DNA of 64,000 nucleotides from the NCBI RefSeq assembly GCF_036997615.1, contig NZ_JAWLQA010000014.1. One strand, written 5' to 3'. Of this stretch, positions 17,173 through 25,608 are shown in pieces (the stretch's first letter is position 1; each line of letters opens with the position of its first letter). The notes beneath the pieces were generated by a model that saw nothing but the letters and a program-made list of their open reading frames with translations, made no database searches and had not been told where the DNA came from. The position numbers and the translations under genes are program-made. This stretch comes from Brachyspira sp949287565 (lineage in GTDB: Bacteria; Spirochaetota; Brachyspiria; Brachyspirales; Brachyspiraceae).

Positions 17173-18603
17173 ATGATAAGAAACACAATAAAAATTATTT
17201 CATTTATAGCTATATTTATTACATTGCTCTGGTTTTCAAGCAGAGTTTTAAGATTCAAAAATGATAATGGTATATATCAGGGCGACAGTTTTTATGAACA
17301 AAGAACTAACAGCATAGATGTTATGTTTATGGGAAGCAGCCATGTTCATTATAATGTTAATCCTGCTATACTTTACAATGAATATGGTATTGCAGCATAT
17401 AATTTTACTTCAGGAAGCCAGCCTATTTGGAGTACTTATCATTATTTAGTAGAAGTATTGAAATATCAGAAGCCTAAATTAATTGCATTGGAGTCTTATA
17501 TTGTTGCTGCAAGCAGAACTAATGTTGTAGATTATCAGATTGTAGCAGCCACTTATGCATTAAAATGGTCAAAGAATAGAGTTGAATCTTTAAAAGTAAC
17601 AGCGGCAGAAAGGTTTGATGAGTTTATAAATCCTATGTACAGATATCATAACAGATATAAAGATTTAAAAGATGAAGATTTTCTGCCTTATGCAAATAAT
17701 TATAATCATTATAAATATTTTAAGGGCTATTCTTTTCATAATAAAACATTCCCAGTACAAAGGCCGGATATAGAAAATATTAAAGACAGTCTTCCTTTAC
17801 TTGAAGAGCAGGAAACTTATTATAGAAAAATATTGGAATTAGCAAAAACAAATAATATTCCTATTGTTGTAATAGCTTCGCCTTTTCCTATGACTGATGA
17901 TGAGGCAAGACATTTTAATAGAGTAGGTGAGATTGCAAAAGAATATGATGTTCCTTTTATGAATTTTAATCATTATTATGATGATTATGATTTGGATTTT
18001 TGGACAGACTATAATGATGCAGGACATTTAAATTATAAAGGCGTTCATAAATATACTTCTTTTTTGGGTAAATATTTGAAAGATAATTTTAATTTGCCGG
18101 ATAGAAGAGGCGATACAAATTATGACACTTGGGAGAAGAATGCTTTATATGAATATAATAAAGTTTATGATATGGGATTAAGAGATATAGATAATATTAA
18201 TGATTATATGACAAAAATAACTAATCTTAATGACTATACTATAGTAATAAATATGCTTGGAGAATATTCTACAAATGATAATATTGTAAAAGGATTATAT
18301 TCTAATTTTAATATAACAAATGAAATGTATACTAATAATGTTTCTTATGTCATAGATAAAAATAAATTAGTATTTTCTTCAATGGGGGCAACTAATTATC
18401 TTTATCATAAAGAGCTTAATAAATATAATGATTTAGTAATTGACAGCGGAAACAGAATATTGATAAGCAGAAGCAACTTAAGAAAAACTACTAATGGAGT
18501 TAACATAATAGTGTATGATAATATAACTTCAGAAGTTGTTGATTTCTTTGATTTGCCTTATACTAATGATGCTATAAGCGAAGCAATAGAAAGAGATTAT
18601 TAA
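17173..18603 (+). CDS. SGNH/GDSL-like membrane-anchored protein, probable acyltransferase partner of MBOAT
   Basis: 476 residues with one N-terminal membrane helix (about residues 8-25) and an extracytoplasmic domain. MFMGSSHVHYNV supplies a candidate nucleophile serine, and DAGHLNYKGVHKYTSFL supplies the Asp-x-x-His pair of SGNH hydrolases, with the HLN pattern also seen in AlgJ/AlgX/DltD-type proteins. The likely job is to finish or edit O-acetylation of a surface polysaccharide using acyl groups exported by the MBOAT protein at 14271. The C-terminal 170 residues are not recognised. Confidence 0.75.
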   Translation: MIRNTIKIISFIAIFITLLWFSSRVLRFKNDNGIYQGDSFYEQRTNSIDVMFMGSSHVHYNVNPAILYNEYGIAAYNFTSGSQPIWSTYHYLVEVLKYQKPKLIALESYIVAASRTNVVDYQIVAATYALKWSKNRVESLKVTAAERFDEFINPMYRYHNRYKDLKDEDFLPYANNYNHYKYFKGYSFHNKTFPVQRPDIENIKDSLPLLEEQETYYRKILELAKTNNIPIVVIASPFPMTDDEARHFNRVGEIAKEYDVPFMNFNHYYDDYDLDFWTDYNDAGHLNYKGVHKYTSFLGKYLKDNFNLPDRRGDTNYDTWEKNALYEYNKVYDMGLRDIDNINDYMTKITNLNDYTIVINMLGEYSTNDNIVKGLYSNFNITNEMYTNNVSYVIDKNKLVFSSMGATNYLYHKELNKYNDLVIDSGNRILISRSNLRKTTNGVNIIVYDNITSEVVDFFDLPYTNDAISEAIERDY

Positions 18604-18729
18604 TATTTGAAATGAATTTAATTTATAGATTTAATTAATTTTTCTTAATAATAAAAATAAATAAAAAATTATTAGATTGTTTACTTTTTTGTAATTTTTA
18701 TTATCATTATAAATAGAGAGAAAATTGTT

Positions 18730-19290
18730 ATGATTAAAAAAATTTTATTAATATTTATGTCAGTTTTGGTATTTGTATCATGTTCAGCTACAGTTATGTC
18801 ACCAGGTAATAATGGAGGCAATTCCGGCAGCGGTACGGAAGAAGGCGGTGATGGCGGTAATGAAGGCGGCGGCGGTACTGAAATACCAGGTATCCCTTGG
18901 ACTGAAATACAACCACCTTTGCCTGTCTTAGATGATGAGGCAATTAAATACGGAATAGATATTTCTCAAGAAGATAATGTAATAAAAGAGCAAATAAAAA
19001 TAAAATTAAAAGAATATAGAAACGACAAAGGTCAATATAAAGTAATATTTACAGGAAAGCCAAAAGATGATTATTTAGTTTCAGCATCTCTTACAAAATT
19101 AACATTAGAAGTTGCAAAAGATTTATCTATTAGTGATGCAATAATAGATGTTAGTAAAGTTTATTTTAATGAGAGAAAGATAAAATCTAGAATGTTTCGA
19201 GGAGGAGTTTCTTTAGGTTATTTTAATTTGAGTTTTATATTGCCGGAAAATATTATAAGGGTTAAGAAGGCAATGCATTTTCATTTTTAA
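18730..19290 (+). pseudogene. BspA-like lipoprotein, 5' part of a frameshifted gene
   Basis: 186 residues before the frame closes. A lipoprotein signal ends at FVSC and is followed by a Gly/Glu-rich low-complexity spacer (GGNSGSGTEEGGDGG). The next block (KYGIDISQEDNVI to LPENIIRVKK) matches the intact paralogues at 19799 and 20947. The product then runs into an unrelated AMHFHF tail. The missing continuation (GNAFSFLNNYLREITIPDSV) is present from 19266 in another frame, so one base, probably an A near 19264-19268, is missing relative to the expected AAGAAAGGC. Whole locus: 18730-19676. Confidence 0.85.
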
Positions 19291-19676
19291 ATAATTATTT
19301 GAGAGAGATAACAATACCTGATTCTGTTATTGGTATTGATGCTGCTGCTTTTCAGTTATCTGAGGTGCTTAACAAAATAACATTTAGTGAAAAAAGTAAA
19401 CTTGAATATATAGGTGAATTAGCTTTTTCTTATTCAACAGTAAAGGAAATAGTAATACCAGCATCTGTAAAATTAATAGGAAGAAAACCATTTGGAAGTT
19501 CTTTAACCACTGTTACTTATTTGGGAACTAAGCCTAATACCATAAGCAATAATGGAGATGTATTTGAAGATTGTGTTAGTCTTACAACTTTAATAATTCC
19601 TAATGCTGAAGATCCGTCTGATCCTAATTGGTTAAGTTTCTTAGGACATAAATTTACCACTGTAAAAAAACAGTGA
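19266..19676 (+). pseudogene. BspA-like LRR region, 3' part of a frameshifted gene
   Basis: Reading from 19266 gives NAFSFLNNYLREITIPDSVIGIDAAAF, the start of BspA/TpLRR-type leucine-rich repeats (consensus I-x-I-P-x-S-V-x-x-I-x-x-x-A-F). These continue to the C-terminal signature TVTYLGTKPN and the NAEDPSDPNW block shared with both paralogues. No ribosome site or good start belongs to this part; the TTG at 19299 lies inside a repeat. It is the continuation of the lipoprotein at 18730, separated by a single-base shift. Confidence 0.85.
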
Positions 19677-19798
19677 TTTTTTATCAAAAAGTATATAGTA
19701 AGCTAAATAATTTTTAATATTTTACTTTTTAAAAATTTTTCTTATGTTTAAAGCAATATTTATATTTAAGGATGGAATGTTTAAGGATGGAAAGAGTG

Positions 19799-20821
19799 AT
19801 GATTAAAAAAATTTTATTCGTATTGGTATTAGTTTTGGTATTTGTTTCATGTTCAAATAATACTACATCTCCTGATAGCAGTAATAACGGTAATAATTCA
19901 GGAGTTACACCTCCTACTGTAGATAAGGAAGAGGAAGAATTAATAAAAAAATACGGTATAGACATAAGTCAGGACGATGCAGTAATAAGTCAAAAAATAG
20001 AAGAAAATTTAAAGGCTTATTTTACTGAAAAGAATTCATATAGAGTAATATTAACAGGTACTCCTAAAGATTATACTCAAGATGTTAATGAGTCTTTATA
20101 TACTTTAGTTTTAAAAGCAGCAGTCAAAGTTAATACTACTATGAATATAGAGTTGGATATAAAAAATATTAATTTTAAAGACGGCTCTGTAAAAACTGGC
20201 ATGTTTTCTGGAAATATTATTGATAATTCTGAAAATATAGTTATTACTTTTGCTTTTCCAACAGATAAAATAAAAACTATAGAAATGAGGTCTTTTGATA
20301 GTTTATCTAATACAAAAGAAATAATAATGCCAGATTCTGTAATTACAATAAAAGAAAGTGCATTTATGTATTCAAGTATAGAAAGGGTAACATTAGGAAA
20401 TGGCTTACAAGAAATAGGTACATTTGCATTTATGGGAGTTGATAACTTGAAAGAAATAATAATACCAGACTCTGTAAAATCAATAGGAATGGGGGCATTC
20501 AGCGGACCAAAAATAGAAACATTAAAATTATCTTCTTCATTAGTATCAATAGGAGATTCAGCTTTTGATTCTAGTAATATTAAAGAACTTACAATACCTG
20601 CTTCTGTAACATCAATAGGCAGTATGGCATTCGCATTTTCTCGGCAATTGCCTACTCTCACTTATTTAGGTACAAACCCTAATAATATAAATCATAAAGG
20701 TGATGTATTTGTAGAATGTACTAAACTTAAAACTTTAATAATCCCTAATGCTGAAAATGATAAAGATGAAGGTTGGAAAACTTTTTTAGGCGGCACTTTA
20801 ACTGATATAAGAAAACAATGA
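19799..20821 (+). CDS. BspA-like leucine-rich repeat surface lipoprotein
   Basis: 340 residues from ATG 19799, chosen because MIKKILF begins a clean lipoprotein signal ending at FVSC and AAGGA lies upstream; the in-frame ATG at 19772 would only add residues before the signal. After a Ser/Asn-rich spacer comes the family block KYGIDISQDD to ITFAFP. Four to five LRR_5 repeats follow (IIMPDSVITIKESAF, VTLGNGLQEIGTFAF, IIIPDSVKSIGMGAF, LKLSSSLVSIGDSAF, LTIPASVTSIGSMAF). BspA-type proteins are surface adhesins in other oral and gut bacteria; adhesion here is inferred. The middle shares a 159-bp block with the next gene. Confidence 0.9.
   Translation: MIKKILFVLVLVLVFVSCSNNTTSPDSSNNGNNSGVTPPTVDKEEEELIKKYGIDISQDDAVISQKIEENLKAYFTEKNSYRVILTGTPKDYTQDVNESLYTLVLKAAVKVNTTMNIELDIKNINFKDGSVKTGMFSGNIIDNSENIVITFAFPTDKIKTIEMRSFDSLSNTKEIIMPDSVITIKESAFMYSSIERVTLGNGLQEIGTFAFMGVDNLKEIIIPDSVKSIGMGAFSGPKIETLKLSSSLVSIGDSAFDSSNIKELTIPASVTSIGSMAFAFSRQLPTLTYLGTNPNNINHKGDVFVECTKLKTLIIPNAENDKDEGWKTFLGGTLTDIRKQ
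20333..20491 (+). repeat. 159-bp near-identical block, copy 1 (BspA-like genes)
   Basis: This segment of the LRR region matches 21457-21615 with one mismatch that I can find (G at the GAAAGGGTAAC site, A in the other copy). The genes on either side of the block are clearly more diverged, which suggests gene conversion or recent unequal exchange. Confidence 0.9.
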
Positions 20822-20946
20822 TATTTTTATCATATATTTTCATTATTATTCTGAGATAATATTAAAAAATATATGATAAATAACTTTACTTTTTTTATTT
20901 CTTATTTACTATTATAAACAGCTTTAGTATTTTATGGAGTAAATTT

Positions 20947-21816
20947 ATGATTAAAAAAAGTTTATTAATATTAATATCATTATTTATATTGCTTTCATGT
21001 TCTGATCGTATTACATCTCCCAATAATAATTCTGAAGTGCCTCTTACAGAAGAAGAATTATTAATAAAAAAATACGGTATAGATATAAGTCAGAAAGATA
21101 TTGAAATAAGCAAGCAATTAGAACAAAATTTAAAAGCTTATTTTCAGGAAAAAGGTTCATATAGAGTAATATTTACAGGTACTCCTAAAGATTATGGTGA
21201 TCAACAAAGCGGTAATAAATCTTTATATATTTTAACTTTAGAAGCAGCATCAAAACTTAATATTACTATGAATATAGAGCTGGATTTAAAAAATATTAAT
21301 TTTCAAGATGGCTCTATAAAAGCTTTTATGTTTTATAGCTTTGATGATAAATATAAAAATATAGTTATAAGTTTTGCATTTCCAGAAAATAAAATAAAGA
21401 CTATAGAAAAGAGCTCTTTTTTTGGACTATATAATACAAAAGAAATAACACTTCCTGATTCTGTAATTACAATAAAAGAAAGTGCATTTATGTATTCAAG
21501 TATAGAAAGAGTAACATTAGGAAATGGCTTACAAGAAATAGGTACATTTGCATTTATGGGAGTTGATAACTTGAAAGAAATAATAATACCAGACTCTGTA
21601 AAATCAATAGGAATGCAGGCATTTGCACTTTCTCAGCAATTGACTACTCTTACTTATTTAGGTACAAACCCTAATAATATAAATGATAAAGGTGATGTAT
21701 TTTTACTTAGTACTAAACTTACAACTTTAATAGTACCTAATGCTGAAAATGATAAAGATGAAGGTTGGAAAACTTTTTTAGGTGGTAATTTTACTACAGT
21801 AACAAAAAAGTTATAA
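20947..21816 (+). CDS. BspA-like leucine-rich repeat surface lipoprotein
   Basis: 289 residues with a lipoprotein signal ending at LLSC, a short spacer, and the same KYGIDISQKD to ISFAFP block as its two upstream paralogues. It has four LRR_5 repeats (ITLPDSVITIKESAF, VTLGNGLQEIGTFAF, IIIPDSVKSIGMQAF and a C-terminal LTTLTYLGTNP cap). Compared with the gene at 19799 it lacks two repeats, which explains its shorter length. The start has GGAG upstream. The intergenic gaps on both sides are over 100 bases, so each gene may have its own promoter. A bidirectional terminator lies downstream. Confidence 0.9.
   Translation: MIKKSLLILISLFILLSCSDRITSPNNNSEVPLTEEELLIKKYGIDISQKDIEISKQLEQNLKAYFQEKGSYRVIFTGTPKDYGDQQSGNKSLYILTLEAASKLNITMNIELDLKNINFQDGSIKAFMFYSFDDKYKNIVISFAFPENKIKTIEKSSFFGLYNTKEITLPDSVITIKESAFMYSSIERVTLGNGLQEIGTFAFMGVDNLKEIIIPDSVKSIGMQAFALSQQLTTLTYLGTNPNNINDKGDVFLLSTKLTTLIVPNAENDKDEGWKTFLGGNFTTVTKKL
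21457..21615 (+). repeat. 159-bp near-identical block, copy 2 (BspA-like genes)
   Basis: This is the partner of 20333-20491, with a single mismatch seen by eye. It covers two full LRR units and ends exactly where the upstream gene carries two additional LRR units. Confidence 0.9.
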
Positions 21817-21909
21817 TTTAATAATATAGATTACGAATTATTAAAAACTGTATAATATCAAACATATATTGCAGTGTTTTATATATGTTTGCTATTATAC
21901 AAAATAAAT

Positions 21910-21953
21910 AAACTCAATATAAAGAGCAAGTACTCTTGTATATTGAGTTTTTT
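21910..21953. terminator. Bidirectional intrinsic terminator
   Basis: AAACTCAATATA (21910-21921) pairs with TATATTGAGTTT (21939-21950) around an inner stem (AAGAG / CTCTT). It is followed by T's on the plus strand and by a U-rich flank on the minus strand. It lies between convergent genes ending at 21816 and 21981 and should serve both. Confidence 0.85.
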
Positions 21954-21980
21954 AATTATAAAAAGTTATAGTAAAGAAAA

Positions 21981-22994
21981 TTAAAGTCTTACTACATCTC
22001 TAGTTATTTCTTTTAAGCTGTGAACACCGCACATAGTCATAGCATCTTCAAGTTCTGCACCTAATTGAGCGGCATAAGATTTAACTCCTTCTTCTCCTCC
22101 GCCGTAAGCAGCTATTACAAATGTTCTTGCTATAACAACACCATCAGCACCCAAAGCAATAGCCTTTAATATGTCAGTACCATTTCTAATACCGCCGTCT
22201 ACTAATATTTTAATTTTGCCTTTAACAGCATCAGCGATTTCAGGTAAAACTTCAGCAGTAGAAGGACATTGATCAAGTACGCGTCCGCCATGATTTGATA
22301 CTATTATAGCATCGGCTCCAGCTTCAACAGCTTTTTTAGCACCTTTTACAGTCATTATTCCTTTTATAATGAATGGTCTTTGAGCAATTTCTTTTATTTG
22401 TTTTAATTCATCTACAGTTTTGCTTCCTGCTTTTGGTGTAAGATTTTTTAAGAAAGGAAGTCCTGCAGCATCAACGTCCATAGCAACAGCAAAAGCATTT
22501 GAATCTGCAACTAATTTCATTTTTTCTTTTATAACATCTATATTCCAAGGCTTAACTGTCGGCACTCCTATGCCGTTTTGTTTTTTTATCATGGTAGTTG
22601 CTGCTATCATTACATTAGGATTAGTACCGTCACCAGTGAAAGCTGCAATTCCTGCTTCTGCACAAGATTTTACTAATATATCATTGTATTCTTCTTCTGT
22701 GTATTTATTGCCGTAGTGAAGCTGAACTGCACCTACAGGGCCAGCAAATATAGGGTATTTAAATTTTTTTCCGAATAGTTCAAAAGAAGTGTCAACATCT
22801 TCATTGGAACATATTGTATCCATATTGAGTCTTATTTCTCTCCATTTATCATAATTTCTAATGGCAACATCTCCTATTCCTTTAGCTCCGGGTCCTGGCA
22901 TACTATTTTTACATACTTTACCATTACATATTGGGCATGCCTTACAAAATCCCATACAGTCTTTTGCAACTTCTATAATTTCTTTATAAGTCAT
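21981..22994 (-). CDS. FMN-dependent alpha-hydroxy-acid oxidising protein (lactate oxidase/dehydrogenase family)
   Basis: 337 residues of the FMN_dh TIM-barrel family. SNHGGRVLDQ holds the catalytic histidine and substrate arginine. DGGIRNGTDILKAIALGADGVVIART is the phosphate-binding end of the barrel. ITRDVVRL is a typical C-terminus. The N-terminus has a cysteine cluster (CMGFCKACPICNGKVC) found in the anaerobe branch of this family; it is not part of the catalytic core and may bind metal or an Fe-S cluster. The substrate is probably L-lactate or a related 2-hydroxy acid. The ribosome site is strong (GGAGGAAGG). The gene appears monocistronic. Confidence 0.88.
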   Translation of the reverse strand: MTYKEIIEVAKDCMGFCKACPICNGKVCKNSMPGPGAKGIGDVAIRNYDKWREIRLNMDTICSNEDVDTSFELFGKKFKYPIFAGPVGAVQLHYGNKYTEEEYNDILVKSCAEAGIAAFTGDGTNPNVMIAATTMIKKQNGIGVPTVKPWNIDVIKEKMKLVADSNAFAVAMDVDAAGLPFLKNLTPKAGSKTVDELKQIKEIAQRPFIIKGIMTVKGAKKAVEAGADAIIVSNHGGRVLDQCPSTAEVLPEIADAVKGKIKILVDGGIRNGTDILKAIALGADGVVIARTFVIAAYGGGEEGVKSYAAQLGAELEDAMTMCGVHSLKEITRDVVRL

Positions 22995-23160
22995 AAAATT
23001 CCTTCCTCCGAATATTCTTAATTAAACTGATAATAATTCAACGAAATAATAATACTAAATATTAAAAATAAAACAAGCAGATTATTAATATACTCTGGTT
23101 TTATGAAAATATATTGTTTATGTAATAATTTTATTATATACTGACAATTTTTAACTTTTT

Positions 23161-23525
23161 CATTTTTTTAGTCAACTTTTTCCCGCCGCAAAAAGAACCT
23201 TATATCCTCGATAAACTCGGATACGCTTCGCGAAAGTGCAAGTGTAAAATTAGTACTAAAGAATACTAATTTTGTTTTATATGCAATATAAATTATTAAT
23301 TTAATCACCCTTGCCACAGGCACGCTTCGCGAAAACGCAATTACTAGAACTTTATATTAAATATATACTTATTAAATATAGGATATAACCTAAATTTGGA
23401 CCATAAATATAGCCTTTTTGCTTCTTTGTGACAACAAAAGAAGTGGGGGTGTGGGGGCTAGTCCCCACAAATAATAAAAATAATAAAATAATTTTTGACA
23501 AAATATAGTTGTTTAAGTATATACT
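23161..23525 (+). repeat. Structured intergenic repeat with terminal promoter, copy A
   Basis: First of three related copies (others at 28098-28341 and 28360-28650), in the 697-base gap 22995-23691, which contains no gene that I can support. Shared blocks in order: TCAACTTTTTCCCGCCGC, GTGCAAGTGTAAAATTAGTA with the inverted TACTAATTTT, TAGCCTTTTTGCTTCTTTG with an inverted AAAGAAG, a G-rich hairpin (TGTGGGG/CCCCACA), then TTGACA-17-TATATA. Copy A also holds GC-rich insertions with TTCGCGAA. The GC-rich boxes stand out sharply from the AT-rich surroundings. Confidence 0.85.
23495..23523 (+). promoter_or_regulatory. Repeat-borne sigma-70-type promoter upstream of TPR gene
   Basis: TTGACA (23495-23500), a 17-base spacer and TATATA (23518-23523; TATACT two bases later). 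The same promoter ends all three repeat copies. It faces the TPR gene at 23692, which would give a leader of roughly 160 bases. The -35 box is a perfect consensus. Confidence 0.75.
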
Positions 23526-23691
23526 GAAATGATTATATTACATTTTAAACAAGTATTTGTATAAAATAACAATTAATGAAATATAGTTCTTTTTGTATAT
23601 GCAATTAATAATAACTTTATATGGTATTAAATTATTTTTGTATTATAATTATAATTTATGTAAAATTAATAAACTATGATAGGAATTAAAA

Positions 23692-25545
23692 ATGGCAAAA
23701 ATATCTAATTATCTTTTTAGTAAACATATAGAAAAATGCAAAATATCATTAAAGGCTTTTGAAGAAAGAGAAATTCCAGATTTAAAAGATGATTTTAAAG
23801 AAGAAGCAGAAAAAATTCTATATGAGGTAAATAATTTTTTAAATAGCATTGATCCATTTAATTATTCTGATTTTGATGATTTTAACAGAAGGGCAGAAAA
23901 TTTTAATGATGAATTAAACAGAATACTTGAAGCATTTTATATAAAAGAGCCTGATGAACTTTATACTTATAACAGGTTTATTGAGTATTTTCATTATGAT
24001 GAAACTATGTTTAATGATGAAAATGATGAAATTGATATTAATGATTTAGATACTTTAGATGAATATTTCGATTGCAATACCAATGGAGTTGCTTTAAATA
24101 ATATGGGATCATATCGATATGCTATAGATAAATATAGTGAAGCTATAGACTTGATTGATTATTATGCATTAGCTTATTATAACAGAGGGCTTGCTAGAAA
24201 TAATTTAGGATTTTTTAAAAAAGCTATAAAGGATTATGACAAAGCTATAGAATTAAGTAAAAATTATAAAGATGCTTATTATAATAGAGGAGTCGCTAAA
24301 AATCATGCTGGCTTACACAAGGAAGCTATTGAAGATTATAATAAGGTTATAGAGTTAGACAATAAAAATATAGATGCATATAATAATAGAGGAGTTTCCA
24401 AAAATTACTTACAGCTTTTTGATGAGGCTATGAAAGATTTTAATAAGATTTTAGAATTAGAGCCTAATAATTATTGTGCTTATAGCAACAGAGGTAATTC
24501 TAAAAATGATTTGGGACTTTATAAAGAAGCTATTGAAGATTATAACAAAGCTATAGAAATTAATCCAAATTATTCAGATGCTTATTATAATAGAGGAAAT
24601 TCAAAAAAAGAATTAGGTTTATTTAAAGAAGCCATAGAAGATTATGATAATGCTATAAAATGGAAACCTAATGATATAAATGCTTATCTTAATAGAGGAA
24701 ATGTTAAATATGATTTAGAATTATATGAAGAAGCTATAAAAGATTATGAGAAAATTATAAAATTGGATCCTAATTATGTAGATGCTTATTATAACAGAGC
24801 AAATGCAAAAAGAGAGCTGGGTTTATATAAGGAATCTATAAAAGATTATGATAAAGCTATATATTTAAATCCTAATTATAGTTATGCATATAATAATAGA
24901 GGGCTTGCTAAAAGCGATTTAGGAATGTATGAAGAAGCTATAAAAGATTATGAAGAATCTATAGATTTATGTGCGGATAATCCAGAAGCCTATTATAATA
25001 TAGGAACTGCTAAGTATGATTTGGATCTTTTAAAAGAATCAATTAAATATTATGATAAGGCTATAGAATTAAGACCAACTTACAGTGAAGCATATAATAA
25101 TAGAGGACTTTCTAAAAATGATTTGGGACTTTATAAAGAGGCTATAAAAGATTATGATAAATCTATAGAATTAAATCCTAATGACAGCAATACTTATAAT
25201 AATAGAGGACTTACTAAATATACTTTAGGCTTGTATAAAGAAGCTATAAAAGACTATACTAAGGCTATAGAATTGACTCCTAATTATACAAATGCTTATG
25301 GTAATAGAGGAAGTGCTAAAGATGAATTAGGACAGTATAAAGAAGCTATCAAAGATTATGATAAAGCTATAGAATTAGAACCAAATACGGCTTATTTATA
25401 TAATGATAGAGGATGGGTTAAGAAAAATGCTGGACTATATAAAGAAGCTTTGAAAGATTATAAAAAAGCTTTAGAATTAGATCCTAATAATGAATATGCA
25501 AAGAGCAATATTGCAAATCTTAAAAAAGAACATGGCTTGAAATAA
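23692..25545 (+). CDS. Large TPR-repeat protein with conserved N-terminal module
   Basis: 617 residues. The first 90 or so form a helical module (YLFSKH to NYSDFDDFN-RAENFN-ELN) also found at the N-terminus of the frameshifted TPR gene at 28720. From about residue 140, roughly fourteen 34-residue TPR units run to the end, of the type AYYNRG-AK--LGLYKEAIKDYDKAIELDPNY. No signal peptide is seen, so it is probably cytosolic. TPR arrays bind proteins; the partner is unknown. The start has AGGA, and the leader just before the start resembles that of 28720. At DNA level the array is a degenerate 102-bp tandem repeat. Confidence 0.93.
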   Translation: MAKISNYLFSKHIEKCKISLKAFEEREIPDLKDDFKEEAEKILYEVNNFLNSIDPFNYSDFDDFNRRAENFNDELNRILEAFYIKEPDELYTYNRFIEYFHYDETMFNDENDEIDINDLDTLDEYFDCNTNGVALNNMGSYRYAIDKYSEAIDLIDYYALAYYNRGLARNNLGFFKKAIKDYDKAIELSKNYKDAYYNRGVAKNHAGLHKEAIEDYNKVIELDNKNIDAYNNRGVSKNYLQLFDEAMKDFNKILELEPNNYCAYSNRGNSKNDLGLYKEAIEDYNKAIEINPNYSDAYYNRGNSKKELGLFKEAIEDYDNAIKWKPNDINAYLNRGNVKYDLELYEEAIKDYEKIIKLDPNYVDAYYNRANAKRELGLYKESIKDYDKAIYLNPNYSYAYNNRGLAKSDLGMYEEAIKDYEESIDLCADNPEAYYNIGTAKYDLDLLKESIKYYDKAIELRPTYSEAYNNRGLSKNDLGLYKEAIKDYDKSIELNPNDSNTYNNRGLTKYTLGLYKEAIKDYTKAIELTPNYTNAYGNRGSAKDELGQYKEAIKDYDKAIELEPNTAYLYNDRGWVKKNAGLYKEALKDYKKALELDPNNEYAKSNIANLKKEHGLK

Positions 25546-25608
25546 AATTATAAGATTTATTTTCAGCTTTATTGAAATAAAAATAGGTTATTTAAGAGGA
25601 ATTGTATT

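Noticed and set aside
20077..20661. 194-residue minus-strand ORF
   Set aside because: It is a shadow of the BspA-like lipoprotein gene on the plus strand. Its regular pattern is the antisense of the LRR units.
22995..23691. Possible tRNA or small RNA gene in the long gap
   Set aside because: No tRNA-like T-loop or acceptor pairing was found. The gap is explained by repeat copy A and AT-rich sequence.
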